Shown here piece after piece: positions 32,737-37,124 of a stretch of 37,124 bases of DNA (positions within the stretch are counted from its first letter, which is position 1; each line of letters begins with the position of its first letter). The DNA lies in contig JAGXLU010000016.1 of the NCBI GenBank assembly GCA_018334565.1, forward strand, positions 1 to 37,124, read 5' to 3'. The position numbers and the translations under genes were made by a program. The notes beneath the pieces were generated by a model. The model was not told the DNA's origin. It ran no database searches and saw only the letters and a program-made list of their open reading frames with translations. This DNA comes from Halanaerobiales bacterium. Its GTDB lineage: Bacteria > Bacillota > Halanaerobiia > Halanaerobiales > M55B127.

Positions 32737-33741
32737 TTATTTATATTCAATTCTAGGATCAATTGCCGCATAAGAAATATCCACCAGTAAATTTACAATA
32801 ACAAAAGCAATTGCGAAAAACAAAATTCCTCCCTGTACCACAGGAAAGTCCCTGGAATAAATAGCATCAACAAGATATTTACCGAGACCGGGCCAAGAAA
32901 AAATAGTCTCAGTCAGTACAGCACCACCCAATAAAACACCAAACTGCAGTCCAACAACAGTAATTATAGGTATAAATGCATTTTTTAAAGCATGTTTATA
33001 AACGACCATCCTATCTTGTAATCCCTTTGAATAAGCAGTTCGAATATAATCTTGTTTTAGTACTTCTAACATACTAGATCTTGTCATTCTTGCTATGATA
33101 GCAAGTGGTATAGTTCCCAAAGCAACTGATGGTAAAATTAGATGACTGAAGACATTCTTAAAAGCATTCCAGTTTAACTGTATAATGCTATCTACTAATA
33201 AAATATTTGTTATATAATCTAACTCAACACCCACACTCAATCTGGAAGAAGGGGGCAGCCATCCCAATATCACAGCAAATAACCAAATCAACATTAACCC
33301 CAACCAAAAAATCGGCATGGAAACTCCTATTAAAGCAATTAACATGCTAGCATTATCAAAAAATGAGTTCTGATGAGTCGCAGCAAAAATACCGGCCGGA
33401 ATTCCCACTCCCACAGCAAAGATCATGGCACAAAAAGATAATTCTAGGGTTGCTGGAAAGCGAACAGATATCTCATTTAAAACGGGATTATTGCTCATGA
33501 CTGAGCGTCCCAAATCACCACTCAATAAACCCTTGAAAAAACTAATAAACTGGATATATAAAGGTTCATTTAAACCCATAGACTCTCTTAATTGTTCAAT
33601 TGCTTCAACAGTTGCTCTTTCTCCCAACATAGTTTGGGCAGGGTCGCCAGGTATTAAGTGGATAATTAAAAAAACCACCAAGGCTACTCCAATTATAACA
33701 GGAACGAGTGCAAGTAATCTTTTTATAATGTAACTTGTCAT
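32737..33741 (-). CDS. dppB: ABC transporter permease, DppB/OppB type
   Basis: 334-residue inner-membrane permease with six predicted helices. The first helix and IHLIPGDPAQTMLGERA (about 26-42) are typical of DppB, as is LKQDYIRTAYSKGLQDRMVVYKHALKNA (EAA loop) near residue 230 and the C-terminal DPRIEYK. It pairs with DppC to form the translocation path. GGGAGA lies upstream of the ATG at 33741 with long (12 nt) spacing. The 86-nt gap from dppA holds a hairpin. Confidence 0.93.
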   Translation of the reverse strand: MTSYIIKRLLALVPVIIGVALVVFLIIHLIPGDPAQTMLGERATVEAIEQLRESMGLNEPLYIQFISFFKGLLSGDLGRSVMSNNPVLNEISVRFPATLELSFCAMIFAVGVGIPAGIFAATHQNSFFDNASMLIALIGVSMPIFWLGLMLIWLFAVILGWLPPSSRLSVGVELDYITNILLVDSIIQLNWNAFKNVFSHLILPSVALGTIPLAIIARMTRSSMLEVLKQDYIRTAYSKGLQDRMVVYKHALKNAFIPIITVVGLQFGVLLGGAVLTETIFSWPGLGKYLVDAIYSRDFPVVQGGILFFAIAFVIVNLLVDISYAAIDPRIEYK

Positions 33742-33773
33742 ACCCTATCTACATCTCCCTTCTAATATCAAAA

Positions 33774-33803
33774 ATATGCGGCCATAGATTCATGACCGCA
33801 TAT
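33774..33803 (-). terminator. intra-operon hairpin between dppA and dppB
   Basis: ATATGCGG and CCGCATAT pair over 8 bp, with 3 more pairs after one mismatch and a short loop. The minus-strand exit sequence is TTTTTGATA, so it can act as a partial terminator or a 3' stabiliser that keeps binding-protein mRNA in excess over the permeases. Confidence 0.65.
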
Positions 33804-33827
33804 ATAGTACTTAAATTTTACTCTTAA

Positions 33828-35393
33828 TTAATCATTCAGCCATACTCTATGAAGTTTTTCAGTACTTGTAGGATTAGGTATATAATTTTTCACCATTGTT
33901 TTCTTGACCAATGGTGGAGTTGAGTGAGCAATAGGTACCCATGGTACATCTTCATGTATTATTTCTTGTGCTTCTTTATATAGAGCAATTCTTTCTTCTT
34001 TATCAACAGATTTTTGAGCTTCTATTAAGATCTCGTGGAGCTCTTCACTTTCATATCCACAATTGTTTTGTGTTTGATCTAAAAGCACATATAAGAAGTT
34101 ATCAGGGTCACCATTGTCTCCTGTCCATCCTAGGATATAGGTTTGGAATTGATCATCATAATATTTGTCTAGATAAGTACCCCAATCATATGATAGTAAA
34201 TTAGCTGTTACGCCAATTTCACTCAAATAATACTGAACTGCTTGAGCAATCATCTTTGGTTGTGGGAAATATGGTCTTGGAACAGGCATGTAATAGAAAT
34301 CAAATTCAAATCCATCTGGATAACCTGCTTCAGCCAGAAGTTCTTTTGCCTTCTCTAAATCATATGGATAATCTTCTATTTCATCATTGTAACTCCAAAT
34401 TGAAGGTGGTAGGGGATTTTTAGCTGGTTCAGCTAATCCGGCATAAAAAGCACCAATTAAAGCTTCCTTATTAATCGCATGTGCAAAGGCTTTTCTTACC
34501 AGAACATTATCAAATGGTTCAAAATCTTGATGCATTGCAAAATAACCAACATTAAAACTAGGACGTAATATTAAATCTAAATCTTCATTCTCTTTTACAC
34601 TTTGTACATCTTCTGGGTTAATATAGTCCATCATGTCTATAGAACCAGATCTTAATTCCATATAACGTGCTCCGTTATCAGGAATTGATCTAAATATAAC
34701 TTTATCTAGATATGGACGTCCGTCCCAATAATCTTCATTAGCTTCCAATACAACCCTGTCTCCCTGTTTCCATTCAACAAATTTGAAGGGACCACTGCCT
34801 ACTGGGTGTTTGAAGTAATCTTCTCCCCATTTTTTGACAGCTGCCGGGCTTGCAATACCAAAGGAAACCATAGCAAGGTTATTTAAGAAAGGACCCTGCG
34901 GATTTTCAAGTACGAATTCTACTGTATATTCATCTACAGCATTAACCTCTTTGATTACACCGGGGAAATCCTGGAACATATACGCATAATAGGTGAATTC
35001 TCCACCAATATGGTAAGGATGATCTTCATAGCCCCAACGCTCAAAATTCCATTTAATCGCTTCAGCATTTACGGGATTACCATCATGAAACTCAACGCCT
35101 TCTCTTAAATGAAAGGTCCAAGTTTTACCATCTTCCGATACTTTCCAGTCCTTAGCAAGACCTGGAATCACTTCTGTTGTTCCCGGTTTAAACATTACAA
35201 TAGTATCATAAACCTGCTGAGTTACTTTAAAGGATTCACCATCAGTAACCTGAATAGGATCCAGGCCAACGGAGTCTCCACCTCGTCCAAAAACAAAAGT
35301 TCCGCCATATTCTTGCGCATATACTGAAAAACTAAATAAAGCTACAACCAGTGCTACTACCAATAACAAACTTAATTTTTTCACATAATTCAT
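33828..35393 (-). CDS. dppA: periplasmic substrate-binding protein, peptide/nickel family (SBP 5)
   Basis: 521-residue extracytoplasmic receptor for an ABC importer. A type I signal peptide runs to VYA at residue 26, with no lipobox cysteine, so the mature protein (QEYGG...) should be free in a periplasm rather than lipid-anchored. The SBP-5 layout is clear: EYGGTFVFGRGGDSVGLDP, GLAKDWKVSEDGKTWTFHLREGV and AFAHAINKEALI, then DPDNFLYVLLD near the end. The ligand is not readable from sequence; di- or oligopeptides are the default and sugars are possible. GGAGGA precedes the ATG at 35393. It is the first gene of the operon. Confidence 0.93.
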   Translation of the reverse strand: MNYVKKLSLLLVVALVVALFSFSVYAQEYGGTFVFGRGGDSVGLDPIQVTDGESFKVTQQVYDTIVMFKPGTTEVIPGLAKDWKVSEDGKTWTFHLREGVEFHDGNPVNAEAIKWNFERWGYEDHPYHIGGEFTYYAYMFQDFPGVIKEVNAVDEYTVEFVLENPQGPFLNNLAMVSFGIASPAAVKKWGEDYFKHPVGSGPFKFVEWKQGDRVVLEANEDYWDGRPYLDKVIFRSIPDNGARYMELRSGSIDMMDYINPEDVQSVKENEDLDLILRPSFNVGYFAMHQDFEPFDNVLVRKAFAHAINKEALIGAFYAGLAEPAKNPLPPSIWSYNDEIEDYPYDLEKAKELLAEAGYPDGFEFDFYYMPVPRPYFPQPKMIAQAVQYYLSEIGVTANLLSYDWGTYLDKYYDDQFQTYILGWTGDNGDPDNFLYVLLDQTQNNCGYESEELHEILIEAQKSVDKEERIALYKEAQEIIHEDVPWVPIAHSTPPLVKKTMVKNYIPNPTSTEKLHRVWLND

Positions 35394-35983
35394 CTAATCT
35401 ACTTCCTCCTCGTTTTTTTAATGTCAATGAACTCTACTTCTCTCTTCTCTAATACTTCACCCCCCCTTATATTTTTTTATTCATTTTTATGATATATAAC
35501 CCCCTAATTTATAGGGGCTATAACTTTAATATCTTTAAGTTAAAATATCGTTTTATAAAAAACAAAATATCTGTGATTATTTGTTTTGAATTAACTTTTT
35601 AATCAATGGATATTAAACAATCAAATCATTTTTTAAAAAAATATTTTAATAAATAGGGTGTTATAGATGATATAATTATAAGATATAAAAATGTTAAAGT
35701 CAAAATTATCAATGACAAATAGCCTACTTAAATATTTTTAGATATTTAATGAAACAGGTCTTTCCTATGGATAAAGAGCTAAAATGCTTATATATTTATA
35801 TTCACTATAATTACATATTCTCCTGTATAAAAATCTAATATTTATTTTCGCCCAACTATATAATAAAGCTGGTCTAAACAATTTACTAATTATTTGCGCA
35901 TTTAAATATCAAGGTTCAATATGAAAAAATATTTTGCTTATCAAAAAAATACGCAATAATTTTTTTGCACTTTACTCTATTTT
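35394..35983. other. 590-bp gene-free stretch upstream of dppA
   Basis: Very AT-rich. A hairpin CCCCTA/TAGGGG (35501-35517, 5-nt loop) lies about 110 nt before dppA and could be an operator. On the minus strand a run of seven G follows about 35 nt later (35460-35466). No consensus promoter stands out. A 23-codon frame with ATG at 35767 has no convincing ribosome site. No RNA gene or repeat is recognised. Confidence 0.5.
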
Positions 35984-36355
35984 TTAATCAAGCAGCCCAT
36001 TTAAAAACCAAGTTACGATACTTAATAAAATAGCAGCAAAAATTGCATTCCAAAAACCCGTAATAAAAAAGCCAGGAACTATAGCAGCAGACATCCAGAG
36101 CATCAGCCCATTGATTACTATCAAAAATAATCCCAAAGTCATGATTGTTAAAGGCAGAGTTAAAATGATGAAGATTGGTTTTACTACTATATTTGCCAAC
36201 CCTAGAATTAGTGCCGCCACAAATCCTGCAAATAGACCATCAATATACATGCCCGGTAGAATATAAGCGGTGATCAACAAAGCAGCCATTGTTATTAATA
36301 ATTTAATAAATAAACTTTTCTGTTTTGTTCTAAATTCATAGTGATGTCTTGACAT
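35984..36355 (-). CDS. YvlD/phage-holin-IV family membrane protein
   Basis: 123-residue integral membrane protein with four hydrophobic helices. The pattern FVAALILGLANIVVKPIFIILTLPLTIMTLGLFLIVINGLML is diagnostic of the chromosomal 'phage holin family 4' or YvlD group, proteins common in bacteria and not necessarily phage-derived; some are linked to envelope stress. No phage genes adjoin it. GGGGG lies about 7 nt before the ATG at 36355. It starts only 16 nt after the end of the decayed guanylyltransferase gene, so the two were probably one operon. Confidence 0.85.
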   Translation of the reverse strand: MSRHHYEFRTKQKSLFIKLLITMAALLITAYILPGMYIDGLFAGFVAALILGLANIVVKPIFIILTLPLTIMTLGLFLIVINGLMLWMSAAIVPGFFITGFWNAIFAAILLSIVTWFLNGLLD

Positions 36356-36371
36356 CGAATACCCCCTTTTT

Positions 36372-37124
36372 TTATAGTTGTTTATGCAGTTCTTTCTTTT
36401 TTAATAGCTCTCTTAACTTCTTTACATCCTGAGCATTATCCTTGTTACAAACTAATACTGTATCTTCAGTATTAACAATAATTAAATTGTCAATACCTAT
36501 AATAGTAATCATTTTATCTTTGCTATATATAATAATTTTTTTGTATAAACTCCTAAATGATTAACATTTTTTATTATCTATACAACTACCTTCTTTTATT
36601 TCTGACAAGGCTGTCCACCTTCCCACATTATTTAAGACAAAATCAACTAATACAGGAAAAATCTCATTATCCTTTCTAAAATACCATAGTCAATTGAAAT
36701 GCTATCCATGTTTTTAAATTTCTCTTTGATTACCCTTCTTTTATTTTCCCATAATTGTAGAACTTTTCCAAATAAGCATCCCACTATTCTAGTAATAATC
36801 ATCACCTTTAAAAAATACACTAGCTGTTTTTAAGTTAGGTGTTTCTGTAATTTTTTTCACCTTGAATATATCAATACCTTAACTTCTTCCAGTCTTTTTC
36901 TTCAATTGAATATATCCATATCCTGTTTGTGAATAGTCCGGTTTTATAACAGGAATAACCATATTTGTACCTTTTTGAACAAAATCAATTGCACTGTCTA
37001 AAAATTAGGCAATCCTTAATCTTGAAGGAGGCTTCACAACCCCATTATCCCTGGCTTGATTAACAAGTTCAGGAATACATTTTTTTATCCAAAAACTTAC
37101 ACATTATATTTAACGAACCATTGA
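36372..37124 (-). pseudogene. decayed mannose-1-phosphate guanylyltransferase, running off the right edge
   Basis: The minus strand encodes recognisable pieces of a GDP-mannose pyrophosphorylase spread over several frames. In order: FIPELVNQARDNGVVKPP; IPVIKPDYSQTGYGYIQLK (normally P-x-x-PETGYGYI); a segment with DDYY, TAG (36789-36791), NSGMLIWK, where the family has YxWNSGMFIWK; SIDYGILER; VDFVLNNVGRWTAL (normally GWxDVGSWxAL); and a clean C-terminus with IIGIDNLIIVNTED and VCNKDNAQDVKKL up to TAA at 36372-36374. At least several stops and frameshifts separate them, so no full enzyme can be made. The 5' end lies beyond the window. Loss of this enzyme would remove a GDP-mannose source for glycans unless a second copy exists. 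Confidence 0.82.

Noticed and set aside
35767-35838. 23-codon plus-strand frame in the dppA upstream region
   Set aside because: Weak ribosome site, odd Tyr/Ile-rich composition and no family recognised.
35984-36355. Prophage marker from the holin-like protein
   Set aside because: The family is common on bacterial chromosomes (YvlD type), and no other phage gene is near.

Overview
The window looks like chromosomal DNA of an anaerobic, AT-rich, probably halophilic and diderm Firmicute of the Halanaerobiales type. The reasons are a stand-alone sucrose-phosphate synthase closely resembling, from memory, that of Halothermothrix orenii; an anaerobic-type hybrid cluster protein; an iron-sulfur flavoprotein and a 2[4Fe-4S] ferredoxin; strong AGGAGG-type ribosome sites with frequent GTG/TTG starts; and a binding protein with a plain type I signal peptide and no lipobox. 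This placement is inference. I see no rRNA, tRNA, CRISPR array, prophage or intact insertion sequence.

Layout. 1-54 is the start of a gene leaving the left edge. 275-9760 is a storage-carbohydrate and sucrose block: branching enzyme (+), type I pullulanase and an HD-GYP protein (-), then a + strand operon of PfkB sugar kinase, sucrose-phosphate synthase and short-form alpha-glucan phosphorylase. 9908-12047 (-) holds a Fur-family regulator with a small unknown gene, then a ferredoxin and a YggS-type PLP protein. 12375-18240 holds an MFS transporter, a HIT protein and a probable five-gene minus-strand operon (alpha/beta hydrolase, small membrane protein, nucleotide-sugar epimerase, DJ-1/PfpI protein, MOP-type flippase). 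18360-24375 (-) holds clpB, a cupin, diaminopimelate decarboxylase and aspartate kinase. 24897-28015 is a nitrosative-stress-like locus: Crp/Fnr regulator, TetR-like protein and hcp. 28189-31766 (-) holds a DUF6765-like protein, a GNAT acetyltransferase, a glycosyltransferase and an iron-sulfur flavoprotein. 31847-35393 (-) is a dppABC-type uptake operon without ATPases. 35984-37124 holds a YvlD/holin-like membrane protein and a decayed mannose-1-phosphate guanylyltransferase.

How they work together. In the first block, glycogen can be branched, debranched and phosphorolysed to glucose-1-phosphate. The kinase can supply fructose-6-phosphate, the acceptor for sucrose-phosphate synthase, so the block could link glycogen storage to sucrose, a plausible compatible solute. 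The best regulatory signal is a matched pair of promoters, one before the tetR-like gene and one before hcp. Each carries the same FNR-like box (TGTGATATAnnTCATA) exactly 21 nt before a TATAAT -10 element. The Crp/Fnr gene between them is the obvious candidate regulator. A perfect CtsR box overlaps the clpB -35 element, and a palindrome lies at the expected start point of a strong promoter for the Fur-family gene.

Gene decay is visible. The HD-GYP gene has an in-frame TAG where its membrane segment probably had Trp. The guanylyltransferase at the right edge has several stops and frameshifts, including another TAG at a conserved Trp. A possible 63-codon ghost gene lies at 24612-24803. I did not find a clearly new multi-gene system. 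The most testable points are the paired promoters, the interrupted HD-GYP gene and the sucrose-glycogen cluster.
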